Made by a program: the position numbers and the translations under genes. 58,592 nt of DNA from NCBI RefSeq assembly GCF_003473295.1, contig NZ_QRMP01000022.1, positions 1 to 58,592 on the forward strand, read 5' to 3'. The DNA is from Parabacteroides sp. AM08-6 (GTDB lineage: Bacteria; Bacteroidota; Bacteroidia; Bacteroidales; Tannerellaceae). The notes beneath the pieces are model-generated. The model made no database searches, was not told the DNA's origin, and saw only the letters and a program-made list of their open reading frames with translations. Positions 35,293-45,292 of the stretch are shown here, in pieces. The number at the start of each line of letters is the position of its first letter. Position 1 is the first letter of the stretch.

Positions 35293-36057
35293 TTATTTAT
35301 TCTTCTCTATAAGTTCCTGCGCCAACTGCATGTGATTCAAAGCACCTTTCGATTCCGCATCGTAAAGCAGCACCGGTTTACCATAGCTGGATGCTTCGCT
35401 CAGTTTGACGTTTCGCTGAATAACAGTGGTGAAAACGAGGTCCCGGAACGGACGTTTCACCTCTTCATATATCTGATTAGCCAGACGCAGACGCGAATCG
35501 TACATCGTAAGCAGGAAGCCTTCGATTTCCAACGCAGGGTTCAACTTTGATTTTATAATCTTAATTGTATTCAACAGTTTACTGATACCTTCAAGTGCAA
35601 AATACTCGCATTGCACCGGTATCATTACCGAATCGGCCGCCGTAAGGGCATTTACCGTAATCAGTCCCAAAGAGGGAGAACAGTCTATCAGGATAAAATC
35701 ATACAAATCCTTCAGAGGGAGCAGTATCTGCTTCAATATCTGTTCCCGGTTCTCCATGTTCAGCATTTCAATTTCCGCGCCAACCAAATCGATATGCGAA
35801 GGGATAATATCCAATCCCTCCACTTCCGTTTTGTTAATCGCCCCTTTAGCATCCTCGCCATTCACCAGACATTCGTAAATGGACAATTCCACACCTCGGA
35901 TATCCACACCTAATCCGGACGAAGCGTTAGCCTGCGGATCTGCATCGACAACCAGCACTTTTTTTTCGAGCGCAGCCAGCGAAGCAGCCAGATTAATCGT
36001 GGTTGTAGTCTTGCCTACGCCACCTTTTTGATTTGCTAAAGCGATAATCTTTCCCAT
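35293..36057 (-). CDS. parA: Chromosome-partitioning ATPase ParA (Soj)
   Basis: 254 aa deviant-Walker ATPase. P-loop KGGVGKTTTTINLAASLA (from residue 10), Walker A' VVDADPQANAS and Walker B LIDCSPSLGLITVNAL are all present. It works with ParB on origin segregation. It is the first gene of the minus-strand cluster parA-parB-DUF5683-transglycosylase-relA. A TATATTTG box at 36170-36177 upstream is a likely -7 element without a good -33. Confidence 0.96.
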   Translation of the reverse strand: MGKIIALANQKGGVGKTTTTINLAASLAALEKKVLVVDADPQANASSGLGVDIRGVELSIYECLVNGEDAKGAINKTEVEGLDIIPSHIDLVGAEIEMLNMENREQILKQILLPLKDLYDFILIDCSPSLGLITVNALTAADSVMIPVQCEYFALEGISKLLNTIKIIKSKLNPALEIEGFLLTMYDSRLRLANQIYEEVKRPFRDLVFTTVIQRNVKLSEASSYGKPVLLYDAESKGALNHMQLAQELIEKNK

Positions 36058-36060
36058 ACT

Positions 36061-36260
36061 TTGTCTATTTATTCGGGAGCAAAACTAAACATTTAAAAAT
36101 GAACGCAAATCAGTTCAATCAAAACAATATCTGTTTTGTTGAAAAGTCGCTTTATCTGTTGATAACTTGCAAATATAAACAGAATATTTAATAACTGATT
36201 GCTAATGTGGCAAATGGAATGTTTTTTTTGGAAATGATAACGAATTTGTCTTAAACAACA
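36061..36260. other. Intergenic region upstream of parA
   Basis: Holds the minus-strand TATATTTG box and a small inverted repeat CAAAACA-atatc-TGTTTTG near 36118-36136. No classical parS (GTTTCACGTGAAAC) is visible here or elsewhere in the window. Confidence 0.45.
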
Positions 36261-36296
36261 GAACCCCGACAGAATAAACTGCCGGGGTTTGTTTTT
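36261..36296. terminator. Hairpin between parA and the 1405-aa surface protein
   Basis: AACCCCGACAG, loop, CTGCCGGGGTT. The T run is better on the plus strand, but its place ~210 bp after the surface-protein stop suggests it ends the minus-strand transcript too. Confidence 0.6.
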
Positions 36297-36305
36297 ACCC
36301 GCCGA

Positions 36306-36379
36306 CTCTCTTCACAGAGGGTACAGCAAGACTTCATTTCAATACTTTAGTATTATTAATATTAAATTGACCACTTGTT
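36306..36379 (-). repeat. Conserved 3'-flank repeat, copy 1
   Basis: Resembles 41381-41450 (shared TCTCTTCACAG, TTTCA-A-ACTTTAGTATTATTAATA and CCACTTGTT blocks). On the minus strand both copies would translate to an INNTKVLK ending followed by a stop, similar to the last residues of DUF6383 proteins. It lies between the stop codon of the surface protein and the hairpin. Confidence 0.6.
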
Positions 36380-36507
36380 CCCCTTCTCAGGATACTTATC
36401 TACTCTGAGATGTGAATAGATACGCAGTCACGAATTATTTGATTATAAAATTGCGTTGTTCTGAAACAGAAGGTTGGTAGTCGGCCAACCTTCCGCAACT
36501 CTATGCT

Positions 36508-39500
36508 TTATTTAACAAGTGCTTTTACAGTTGTTCCACCGTCTACAGTGACAACCACAACACCGGCAGGAGCTGAAATCGTTTCAATATCAGAAGCGAT
36601 TACCGTGTTCGTAATCAACTGACCCAAAACATTTCTTACCACTACTTTCTTGCCTGTTGCATTGTAGATAGTTACCGAACCGTTTCCACCCAGTACCTGA
36701 ACACCTTCGGTAGAAATCGTTTCATTCGGTGTTACAGAACCTTCCTGACCGAAGCGAATTTCCACATCACCGGTTCCGACTACAAATTCGGAAGTCGTGA
36801 TAAAGTCTTGTCCCAGTGCAGAAATACCATTCGGATACAGACAAGGATGATAAGCAGTTACCTGAACATCATACAAGCTATTCGGTTTCAGGTTGATAAC
36901 ATGAGCTGTCATATATTTACCGTCGGCAGTAAGGTTATCTTTATGTGTAGCATGGATTTCAGAAGATTCTGCACCATTCAAAATGCTGAACTCAACATTA
37001 TCTTCATCTTGCCACATATAGTAAGCTGTAGCTTCACCATTTACCAAAGAAGTATTGATTGTTTCCCATTCAGCGATATTAAAGTCACCCTGATTCATTG
37101 GTAAGCCATTCTGAGACTTTCTTGCCAAATGAGCTCCGGCTTCACCGAATGTAAAGATGTCAATCTGATTTTCACCTTCCATCAAGCGAACAGTATATCT
37201 GTAGTTATCGCTGATAACAATCTGTACAGGATCACCGGCATTTTCATCAGTACCCTTCTTATCCGAGTATGTACTGATAATCTTAGCTGTAGAATGCCAA
37301 CCGCCATTCAAGTCGGTAATATTGATATCTTCATTCTTGAAGTGACCATAGAATGTGTACACTTTACCGGATTTGTCTGTACGTTCAACTTGCAGATAAT
37401 AGTTAACCAACATTTTAGGATTGATTACTTTTCCTGTACCATTGAACAATTCGACAGCCAGTACATTTTGTTCTTTAGAAGCCAATACTTCCGAGATAAA
37501 TACATTCTTCGACGTGTTAATCGGAGACAGTTTACCAACTTTCACCTTATAATAGTCTGCACCCGGAACCTTGTTCCACTTGATAATAGCGGTAGAACCG
37601 TCAATATCTCCATGAGTCATCGGCAACAAAGAAGGAACGCCACTAACAGTCGGAGTAGCTTCGATTACCTTTTCAGCAGTCAGACAAGGAGCTTCAACCA
37701 AGAATGAGTTATCCGTTGCACAAGCATTAATAGCCGTAGGAGCATAAGTGATAACATCTGTTACAGAGAACTGACCATTTGCATCAACTACTACATCACC
37801 GGCAGCAAGTTTCAAAGTAAACGGATTGTCATAACCTACTTTTGTCAACGAACGTTTGATTGCAGTTCTGCGAGCCGGATTAAACTCTTCACCTCTAACA
37901 GTAACAGGTATTTGAGTCGCACCATCAACAGCTCCTGAAATCGGAGTTTCATATTCGAAAGTAATAGTCGGCTTATAAATCATACCGTAAACTTCACCTT
38001 CATTTACATATAGATTATAATAGAAATCTTCGCCTGGTGCCAAATGTCCATTAGAAGAACCCATATTATTGTTTAGCTGTGGATAGTCATCGCATTCGCA
38101 ACCTTGCCAATGTACTACATTTTCATTGGAAGCCACAGTAATCACATCTTCAGCTTTATGAACACCTGCTACTTTTTCATCCTTTGGTTCAAATGTCACA
38201 ATCACCAAACCTAATACTTCTCCATATTCATTCGGAGTCAGTTCATCCACGATACGGCCATCATTCAGCATATCCTTTATAACATAAGTAAATGCATTCG
38301 GATAAGCTTCTACATTCACAGCTTTTGTTATATCAACTTTCTTCTTCAAGTTATAACCAGCCACGTAGAATGAATCGGTTGCGAACGGATTATTATAATC
38401 ACAGTCATCCAGATATGCTTTTCCATAATATTTCTGGAATTCCGGATAAACTAATTCCGGGAACATATTACCAAATGCAGGTCTCCAAGAGTTATGCATT
38501 TCCTCTATGTATGACAGATTATTGATGTTACTCCACAAATTAGCACGTGTATCACCATACAAACCGGCCACAACGCGTACGTAATTATAATAGCAATCAC
38601 ACCCTTCCTCAATCTCTGAATTTTCATCGATAGGTTCAACTACCCATGCCTGCAATTCATATGTATCAGGCAGCCAGTATTTCTCCTCTGCAAGTTCCGG
38701 ATTTTCAAAACCAGCCTTATTCGGTACGAACTGAACATATATAGGAAGACCTTCTTCACGGAATTTCTTCATAAGTGCATCATCACGAGTATCGATAGAC
38801 AATGTCAAAGTGTCTGTATTATTATTAATCCACGGATCGCTTTCATTCAGTTTGAAACGGAATTCCTGATTATCATCAGCATTCGGATTATTATAATCAA
38901 GATTCAGATTCTGCATTGTAATCTTTATTATTGCAATACCATCGTCATCTGAAGGTTTCAATTCGCTACCATGTAGCATATAAGTCTTCACGCGAGATAC
39001 ACGACGAGTATTATCTAACGGATCTCTTTTGTCATAAGGAGCAAAGAATACATTGTCTGCTTCAAAACGACCTTCTGTACCATCAAAGTTCACGCCTTCA
39101 TACGTTAACCACAGTGCACCAATTCTGGCTGCAGCAATTGCAGTCGGATACGGGTAAATTCTTACCCCATTATAAGATGTTCTCTCTGAATTCGGGAAAG
39201 CGTTTTCAACCCTATAACTTTTTCTGATTCTAATCTGCCAAGCCTCTGCACGAGTAATATCATTTGTCCATTGGGCTAGTGTCAAATTCAAATAAGGATC
39301 ACCATCTGAACCTTCAATTTTACCACAAGAAGAGATATTAAACACTTCATCCACATCTATATCTCCATACTCATACCATTCTTGATCTGTCGTCCTTTTT
39401 TCATAAGCAGAAAAATCAAGATCGGCCCCAGCAGGAATGTTGTAACCACTAATTCCTAATTTCTTAGTCAAGAAATTCTTATTAAAGTAAACATGACCTT

Positions 39501-40725
39501 CATCAAATTCAACATGAGGAATAGAATTACCACTAACAGTTGCTGTCGAAGCAGAAAGACGAATAGGACTCAATGGGTCGGAAGCTTTTGAAGTAAGTTG
39601 GAACTTACCTGAATAAGTACCGATTGTATCCGGTTTGAAACTATAAGTATCTGTTACAGTTGCAGCAGCGTTCTTTGCTACAATGTCTTTCGCATACAAA
39701 ATTCTTTTATTCGATTGATAACCAACATCGTAAGTAGCAGTAGGCCAAGAATAAACAAAAGCGTCCTCCACTTTAGTTCCATATGGGAACTGAATGTTCG
39801 TTGCTTTCATAGTCAACGTACCATTATCACAACTTGTTCTTCCCATACCTGCATTGAAACTTGTTTTACTAGCAGTCAGTTCCAAGCCTGGTTCTGCGAA
39901 ATTCATCTGGAAATTGCTTACAACCAAAGCAGGTGCAAAATGGCTTACAGAGCCACTTCCAGTTCCTTTGAATTCAACATAGTCAGAAAACAATTCAATC
40001 CGAATCAGTTTATTACTCAAACCTGTTTCATTAAACTGAGTAATATCAGTTATGACATCTTTTACTAAATCAAAAAGATAAATTGTTTTTGTTCCGCTTG
40101 TAGCTGTTGAAAAAATCGGGTTCTTCGTTGTAAATACAGCATCTTTATTATTCTCGCCATTAACAAATAAAGCAGATTGCTTTACAAGCTTTCCATCCAA
40201 ACCATAAACACTGACTTTTGCATACCAATCAGCAGTCGTAGTAGCTGCTACCCCAAAATTCTCTGAGTTCAATACAAAAGAAAGATTGTTTACTTCTGTC
40301 AGGTATTTAGTGGATAAATCGAATAAGACTTCCCCCTTTTGTTTGTCACCCAAAAATACACCTAAAGAATCACCGGATGTCCATACAACCGTTTCCGTAG
40401 GGTTGCTTGTTGGTTTATTAGTCAGGTCTGGAGAATAAGAAGTCTTACCACCCTCGGTATAAGCCTTAAAATAAACACCTTTATTAAATGAATTACCGGG
40501 AAATCCTGGCAACACATCATTACCATCGGTAGCATACAAAATAGGCTTTTGAGTATTCAAACCCACAACTTTAGCCCACTCTGTAGTGGGGGTAGGAGTT
40601 TGGGGGTCATTAGGTTTAGACTGACCACCACCGTGACCACCGCCAGGTTGTCCAAACGCCGTCGTCGTACCCAAAATCATCATAGCGCTCATTGCAAGCG
40701 CCTTCAGTTTAGTAAACTTTCGCAT
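36508..40725 (-). CDS. Large secreted surface protein with DUF6383-type C-terminus (1405 aa)
   Basis: Signal peptide MRKFTKLKALAMSAMMILGT(TTAFG), then a Gly/His-rich stretch (GGGHGGGQ) and a Pro/Thr linker. A very long beta-rich body follows, including a fibronectin-III-like segment (GSTAIIKWNKVPGADYYKVK). The last ~70 residues form a DUF6383-type domain: VLGGNGSVTIYNATGKKVVV, RNVLGQLI and a closing VDGGTTVKALVK. The body has many D-S/T-hydrophobic triplets expected of O-glycosylated Bacteroidetes proteins. I infer a surface glycoprotein. It is preceded by an invertible promoter in the OFF orientation, so it should be silent in this assembly. Confidence 0.88.
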   Translation of the reverse strand: MRKFTKLKALAMSAMMILGTTTAFGQPGGGHGGGQSKPNDPQTPTPTTEWAKVVGLNTQKPILYATDGNDVLPGFPGNSFNKGVYFKAYTEGGKTSYSPDLTNKPTSNPTETVVWTSGDSLGVFLGDKQKGEVLFDLSTKYLTEVNNLSFVLNSENFGVAATTTADWYAKVSVYGLDGKLVKQSALFVNGENNKDAVFTTKNPIFSTATSGTKTIYLFDLVKDVITDITQFNETGLSNKLIRIELFSDYVEFKGTGSGSVSHFAPALVVSNFQMNFAEPGLELTASKTSFNAGMGRTSCDNGTLTMKATNIQFPYGTKVEDAFVYSWPTATYDVGYQSNKRILYAKDIVAKNAAATVTDTYSFKPDTIGTYSGKFQLTSKASDPLSPIRLSASTATVSGNSIPHVEFDEGHVYFNKNFLTKKLGISGYNIPAGADLDFSAYEKRTTDQEWYEYGDIDVDEVFNISSCGKIEGSDGDPYLNLTLAQWTNDITRAEAWQIRIRKSYRVENAFPNSERTSYNGVRIYPYPTAIAAARIGALWLTYEGVNFDGTEGRFEADNVFFAPYDKRDPLDNTRRVSRVKTYMLHGSELKPSDDDGIAIIKITMQNLNLDYNNPNADDNQEFRFKLNESDPWINNNTDTLTLSIDTRDDALMKKFREEGLPIYVQFVPNKAGFENPELAEEKYWLPDTYELQAWVVEPIDENSEIEEGCDCYYNYVRVVAGLYGDTRANLWSNINNLSYIEEMHNSWRPAFGNMFPELVYPEFQKYYGKAYLDDCDYNNPFATDSFYVAGYNLKKKVDITKAVNVEAYPNAFTYVIKDMLNDGRIVDELTPNEYGEVLGLVIVTFEPKDEKVAGVHKAEDVITVASNENVVHWQGCECDDYPQLNNNMGSSNGHLAPGEDFYYNLYVNEGEVYGMIYKPTITFEYETPISGAVDGATQIPVTVRGEEFNPARRTAIKRSLTKVGYDNPFTLKLAAGDVVVDANGQFSVTDVITYAPTAINACATDNSFLVEAPCLTAEKVIEATPTVSGVPSLLPMTHGDIDGSTAIIKWNKVPGADYYKVKVGKLSPINTSKNVFISEVLASKEQNVLAVELFNGTGKVINPKMLVNYYLQVERTDKSGKVYTFYGHFKNEDINITDLNGGWHSTAKIISTYSDKKGTDENAGDPVQIVISDNYRYTVRLMEGENQIDIFTFGEAGAHLARKSQNGLPMNQGDFNIAEWETINTSLVNGEATAYYMWQDEDNVEFSILNGAESSEIHATHKDNLTADGKYMTAHVINLKPNSLYDVQVTAYHPCLYPNGISALGQDFITTSEFVVGTGDVEIRFGQEGSVTPNETISTEGVQVLGGNGSVTIYNATGKKVVVRNVLGQLITNTVIASDIETISAPAGVVVVTVDGGTTVKALVK

Positions 40726-40805
40726 ACGAATAAATTTTAAATTAATATATCAAGTTAAATAAATATAAAACCATCGCAAAACCCGCACGCAGTCAAGAAT
40801 TGTAT

Positions 40806-41014
40806 AATGACTAATGAAAACGTACGTTTATTTTAGTCATTTTTTCAGGCAGATTTTGAGTTTGTTGTAAAAACAGGGTTTTTTGTACGTGTTTAGCTAT
40901 CTAATTGATAAGAAAGGACATAGAATTGGTAATTTTATTTGGAAAAAGAGTTGCAGGTTCAAAACTTATGCCTATTTTTGTGACGAGAAAAAACGTACGT
41001 TTTTTTTAGTCATT
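40806..41014. promoter_or_regulatory. Invertible promoter element, copy 2, OFF orientation
   Basis: Inverted repeats at 40806-40829 and 40991-41014 share AAACGTACGTTT. The ACGTACGT cores at 40820-40827 and 40993-41000 are 165 bp apart, as in copies 1 and 3. The promoter-bearing end (CTATTTTTGTGACGAGAAAA) is at the gene-distal side. Confidence 0.88.
40951..40980 (+). promoter_or_regulatory. Promoter inside invertible element 2, pointing away from the gene
   Basis: TTG (40951-40953), 19-bp spacer, TATTTTTG (40973-40980) on the plus strand. Output would run toward the 3' end of the 1211-aa gene, but the bidirectional terminator at 41331-41368 should stop it. Confidence 0.8.
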
Positions 41015-41330
41015 TTGATTTGATTTTTTCACCCCTTCATATTCAATCACTTAATAACAATTTCCATACTTTTTTTATACCTCTAAATAGTGCCTGTTTT
41101 TACTTCATCGCATTTTTGTAAACACCTACATACCAGCATGTTATAATTTCCCATTTTTGAGCAAATTCGAGAAATCGCGAATAATGGGAGGATTTTGTGT
41201 TAAAAACGGGGGTCCAGGTGGAAGATTTTCTCTCTTTTTAGCCGAAATTGGTACTACATATATTTAAATTTCGTTGGGTTCTTTCACATTTTAATGTTCT
41301 TCGCCTCAACCGGTATGAGAAGGGAATAAA
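41015..41330. other. AT-rich intergenic region distal to invertible element 2
   Basis: No gene is supported. It begins with a pyrimidine-rich stretch (TTTTTTCACCCCTTCAT) like those beyond copies 1 and 3; the rest shows nothing recognisable. Confidence 0.4.
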
Positions 41331-41368
41331 AAAAGGGCATGCCTCTCCGAGACATACCCTCCTTTTTG
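41331..41368. terminator. Bidirectional terminator after the 1211-aa surface protein
   Basis: AGGGCATGCCTC / GAGACATACCCT stem, with a seven-base A run on the left and a T run on the right, so it works on both strands. Confidence 0.8.
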
Positions 41369-41380
41369 GTTTTTGCTTTC

Positions 41381-41450
41381 TCTCTTCACAGGGATACAGG
41401 CAAAAGAACTTTATTTCAAAACTTTAGTATTATTAATACTACCACTTGTT
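41381..41450 (-). repeat. Conserved 3'-flank repeat, copy 2
   Basis: Partner of 36306-36379. On the minus strand it reads SINNTKVLK then stop. It lies ~130 bp beyond the surface-protein stop and just before the terminator. Confidence 0.6.
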
Positions 41451-41579
41451 TGCCCTCGCGGGTTAGTTGATTTTTAAAGGAGGCAGGCAGAACCTGCCCC
41501 TTTATGAAAATCGCGTGATATTATTTAGATTAATATTTAATTAAATGATTATAAATTCTCATTTACTGAACTATACGTC

Positions 41580-44500
41580 TTATTTTACGATAGTTTTTAC
41601 AGCCTTCTCACCTTCCACTGCAATGATTACAATTCCTGAAGGAGCTGAGATTGTCTGCATGTCGGATGACAAGATAGTTGCTTTACCTTCCTGACCTAAC
41701 AAACCGTAAACTTTTACTTTCTTTCCGGCTGCGCCATAGATGGTTACTTCACCGTTGCCGGCAATCACCTTCACTGTCTCGGATACTGCGATTTCGTCAT
41801 TATCCGTTGTTCCTTCCTGAGCAGTTGTATTCAACAACAGAGCCTGATAGATATCTTCGTAAACTGATTGAGCAGGACGGCCTTCATGGTCTGTGCCATT
41901 TACATTACGACCGGTAGATACGATTGTCTGGTTCTGTTCTTTCACCCAAGTGTTGCCATCTTTAGCATAACCATACTTCTCACCACGTGTTTCAAGATAG
42001 AAGTCATTTGAGTCGTGTTCTTTCAGACGGAAGGCTATGGAAGCACCATCATAAGTTTCTTTATTCAAAGTAATCTTCTTGAAGACGTTCTTGCCATCAT
42101 ACAGGTCACGGTCATATTTGATTGTTGCATCAGCTGCATCCATGATATACAAAGCGTCTTTGTAGTGGATTGCATTTACGAAGACGTAACGAGTGTAAAC
42201 GTTTTCGTAGTTTGCTACTTTTACATAATCAGGAATAATATCCGTGTAGGAAGCATCCAACATATAACGACCCTGCAGATATTCGATTACCTCATAGTGG
42301 TCACCGATTGCCGGATGGTCTTCGTGAGTACATTCTGCGGTCTGTTTCTTTTCTACGTCCAGAGCCAACAGATAAGTAGGCATACTCGGTACTGTTACGC
42401 GCGCTGTATCAACAAAGAATTCATTGTTACGGCTTGCCTCTTCAACCACACTGAAGATATCCAGATAGTTCACGCCCTTTTCGTTTGCTTCACCCAATGT
42501 ACGGTTGTTATTCTTTACAGAATAGAATTTTTCTGTCTTCAGACCGATAATTCTGCGATAGTACGGCATCGTATCAGACTCAAGGATGAAGGATTCTGTA
42601 CGATCCTGGCACAAATCTTCCTGTTTTGCATCCAACTGACCTTGTTCGATGGCAAGTTTGCACAAGTCTTCTATAGTACCTTCACTCAAGTCAACCCGAA
42701 CCAATGCATAATAATGATTGTCAGAATCTTTAGTCCAATGGTTGTTTTCTTTCAGTGTGAAATAAGCCAATTCATAATCAGCCTTTTTGCCATCCAATGT
42801 ATCAGCTACACAGAATTTACCATTCTTGTTTACACCTACGAAGATGCGGTCGTTGTTAATCTTGTCGGCATCTTTTACTTTCAGCTTATAAACCGATTTC
42901 TTCAATTGAGGAGCTTTAGCATTTGAATAACCGTAGTTAACATTTTCCTTTGCAGGAATCAATTCGAAGTTAGAACCTTCTGCCTGAACTCTCAAGAGAG
43001 TATCCGCACCTGATTTAACAGCATTCAGATAATATGCTTCTGTTCCATAATCGAAGAATTGTTTCAATTTGAATGTATTTTCGATTACCTTGTCACCTGG
43101 GTTCAGATAACCGAAGGTGTTAGGTTCTTCAATCCGATTCAATTTCAAAGTATCTTCACAACAGAATTTATTTTGAGCACTAGCTCTCTTATCTGCAATT
43201 TTGGTTGCATAATCCTGATGGTTGATGATATATACATTGTCATTGCCATCATCATACAATTGACCTTCGAATGCAGTAAAACCATATTCACGGTTTACAA
43301 TTCTCACACGCGGATTAACTGCATCTGCACAACCTAAATGCTCGATAACCCACTGAGCTGCCGGCATGTGAGAGAATTCCTGAGATTTTTCTTGTTCGTC
43401 ATAAATGATATGGCCACCCATATCTGCAACCAAATTAGTTCCGTTTATACGGCGCACATCTGTTGATGGAGCTATAGCTGTCACCAAATTAATCAGGTAA
43501 ACACCTTCCGGAGTAGTTGTACGAACAAGTGTAGGATACTCGTGTTTGAAAGAAATACGGGCTTTGAATTCATCCAATGCTGCGGGAGCTGCCGTTGGAA
43601 CGAAGTTGCCATCGCCTAATTTGGTAACGGTCAAAGAGACGTGTTTGTCTGTGTACTCTGTAGAAGCATCATTCGTAACTGTATTGCTTACCTGAAGACC
43701 GATATGAGCATTGTCTACATCAGCAAATTCCACCAATTGTTTACCGGCAAAGCAATCATCCCATTTAGTACCGTCATTCCATTCCTTATCAGTTTTGGAA
43801 GAAGCATTCAACGGTTCGATAGACAAACTGTCGTTTGAAGCAAAATAAGTTACACGGAAGTTGAAACGGGCCAAAATAAAAGGATTAATGGTATTCTTTA
43901 TTTCTTTATTGCTCAATTTCATTGTTTTCTGAGTAGAAATTTCCTGATTACGAACGGTATCTACCATGTAGTAAGTAGCAGGGGAGCTGCCTTTTACTTT
44001 CAGACGGATGTTGAAATTTGCATAATCATCCTGATTTGTTAACTCGTCAAGATTATTTTTAATAACTGTAAGTGCTTTAATATCACCTTCTTGAAGTTCA
44101 GAGAGTGTAGTTTTTAAGGTGGCCGCATCAACAAGATTTTGTGTGCCACTCAAACCATTAATTGCTTCAAAAACGTCAGATAACCCTTCCAAAGCAATAA
44201 AGGCTTTCACGAATTGATCTTTATACAACGTTTCTTCAAATGCTGCGTTCCAAGCATCTAATGCATCAGCACCAACTGTACTTGGAGTATGTGTATTTGC
44301 ATCAGTAATTAACGCAGTAAATTGTTCTGTAAGTTTCTTCAACTCGGTAACCTGCAGTTTATAATAATCTTCTACGGCTAATTTATCAGTTGTCAACTCT
44401 TCTGCCATATAAGTATTATCAGCCAACACATTATTGGAAATCGTATTCCAGTCAGAGTTGCCATTCTTGTTGAACTTAAATTCAGCACCTGTTTTGTTTA

Positions 44501-45215
44501 CAGCATCAATCATTGAATTGATGTCAGCAGCTTTCAAAACAATACCTGTAGCAACAACCGGTCTTAATTTTAATGCATCATTAATATCTTTAGCCTGATC
44601 ACCGGCTACAGTATTTGGATATTTAACGGCTACAACTTCTTCATTATCATTAAGCTGCATAACCATCACAGAATCCTTATGGAATGCTGAATAAACAGGG
44701 ATTGCTTCCGTAAATTTATTTGCATCAGACCAAGCCCAGTTCATGGTGCAACCATCCAAAAGAGTAGCTGCTTCGGTGGAAAGAGTAGCATCCGCATCTT
44801 TACTAAGAGCCAAAGTATGGTCGAATACCAATTCCAAACCTGTTTCCTTATTTCTAAAAGTATATTGCTTACCACTTGCAACATCTTCTTTCACCTCTAT
44901 GCTCCACAAAGAAGCAACAATAGGAGCCTTATCGGCATCTACCATTTTCAAAGTCAGTTTACCGGTATTAGCATCGCGTACCTGAACCAATACTTTGGGA
45001 GTCCCGGTAAGACCATCCGCCAATTGATAATAAGGAGCATTTTTCAGTGTAGCAGACGACTGTATTGTAGTTACAGCATTAGCACCTGTCAATGCTGCAC
45101 TCTTCACATCCTGCGTACGGTAAGGAAAACCTCCTGTACCTGGAACATTGTGAGCCATCGCCACCCCAGAAGCCAACACAAGGCCGGCCATCAAAGTAGA
45201 AAACTTTTTGTTCAT
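41580..45215 (-). CDS. Large secreted surface protein with DUF6383-type C-terminus (1211 aa)
   Basis: Signal peptide MNKKFSTLMAGLVLASGVAM(AHN), nearly the same as in the truncated protein at the left edge. The body is Asp/Thr/Lys-rich and beta-strand-like, and its repeated blocks of the form YYLN..K.GADTLLRVQAEGSNFEL suggest lectin- or beta-trefoil-like repeats. The last ~65 residues (KVIAGNGEVTIYGAAGKKVK, VYGLLGQEG, EKAVKTIVK) are DUF6383-type. I infer a member of a phase-variable surface glycoprotein family. The invertible promoter upstream points away from it, so it should be OFF here. It shares a terminator and 3' flank structure with the 1405-aa gene. Confidence 0.88.
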   Translation of the reverse strand: MNKKFSTLMAGLVLASGVAMAHNVPGTGGFPYRTQDVKSAALTGANAVTTIQSSATLKNAPYYQLADGLTGTPKVLVQVRDANTGKLTLKMVDADKAPIVASLWSIEVKEDVASGKQYTFRNKETGLELVFDHTLALSKDADATLSTEAATLLDGCTMNWAWSDANKFTEAIPVYSAFHKDSVMVMQLNDNEEVVAVKYPNTVAGDQAKDINDALKLRPVVATGIVLKAADINSMIDAVNKTGAEFKFNKNGNSDWNTISNNVLADNTYMAEELTTDKLAVEDYYKLQVTELKKLTEQFTALITDANTHTPSTVGADALDAWNAAFEETLYKDQFVKAFIALEGLSDVFEAINGLSGTQNLVDAATLKTTLSELQEGDIKALTVIKNNLDELTNQDDYANFNIRLKVKGSSPATYYMVDTVRNQEISTQKTMKLSNKEIKNTINPFILARFNFRVTYFASNDSLSIEPLNASSKTDKEWNDGTKWDDCFAGKQLVEFADVDNAHIGLQVSNTVTNDASTEYTDKHVSLTVTKLGDGNFVPTAAPAALDEFKARISFKHEYPTLVRTTTPEGVYLINLVTAIAPSTDVRRINGTNLVADMGGHIIYDEQEKSQEFSHMPAAQWVIEHLGCADAVNPRVRIVNREYGFTAFEGQLYDDGNDNVYIINHQDYATKIADKRASAQNKFCCEDTLKLNRIEEPNTFGYLNPGDKVIENTFKLKQFFDYGTEAYYLNAVKSGADTLLRVQAEGSNFELIPAKENVNYGYSNAKAPQLKKSVYKLKVKDADKINNDRIFVGVNKNGKFCVADTLDGKKADYELAYFTLKENNHWTKDSDNHYYALVRVDLSEGTIEDLCKLAIEQGQLDAKQEDLCQDRTESFILESDTMPYYRRIIGLKTEKFYSVKNNNRTLGEANEKGVNYLDIFSVVEEASRNNEFFVDTARVTVPSMPTYLLALDVEKKQTAECTHEDHPAIGDHYEVIEYLQGRYMLDASYTDIIPDYVKVANYENVYTRYVFVNAIHYKDALYIMDAADATIKYDRDLYDGKNVFKKITLNKETYDGASIAFRLKEHDSNDFYLETRGEKYGYAKDGNTWVKEQNQTIVSTGRNVNGTDHEGRPAQSVYEDIYQALLLNTTAQEGTTDNDEIAVSETVKVIAGNGEVTIYGAAGKKVKVYGLLGQEGKATILSSDMQTISAPSGIVIIAVEGEKAVKTIVK

Positions 45216-45292
45216 AATTCTTACATTTAATATTAATAATAGTGTTTACTAAAAGCTTTTCAGTATGCACGTACGCTCGTTAATTTCTGTAT

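Noticed and set aside
36118..36136. parS site upstream of parA
   Set aside because: The inverted repeat CAAAACA-TGTTTTG does not match the GTTTCACGTGAAAC-type consensus.
42015..42926. 303-codon plus-strand frame inside the 1211-aa surface gene
   Set aside because: Antisense shadow; Phe/Ile/Cys-rich composition arises from the complementary codons of the surface protein.
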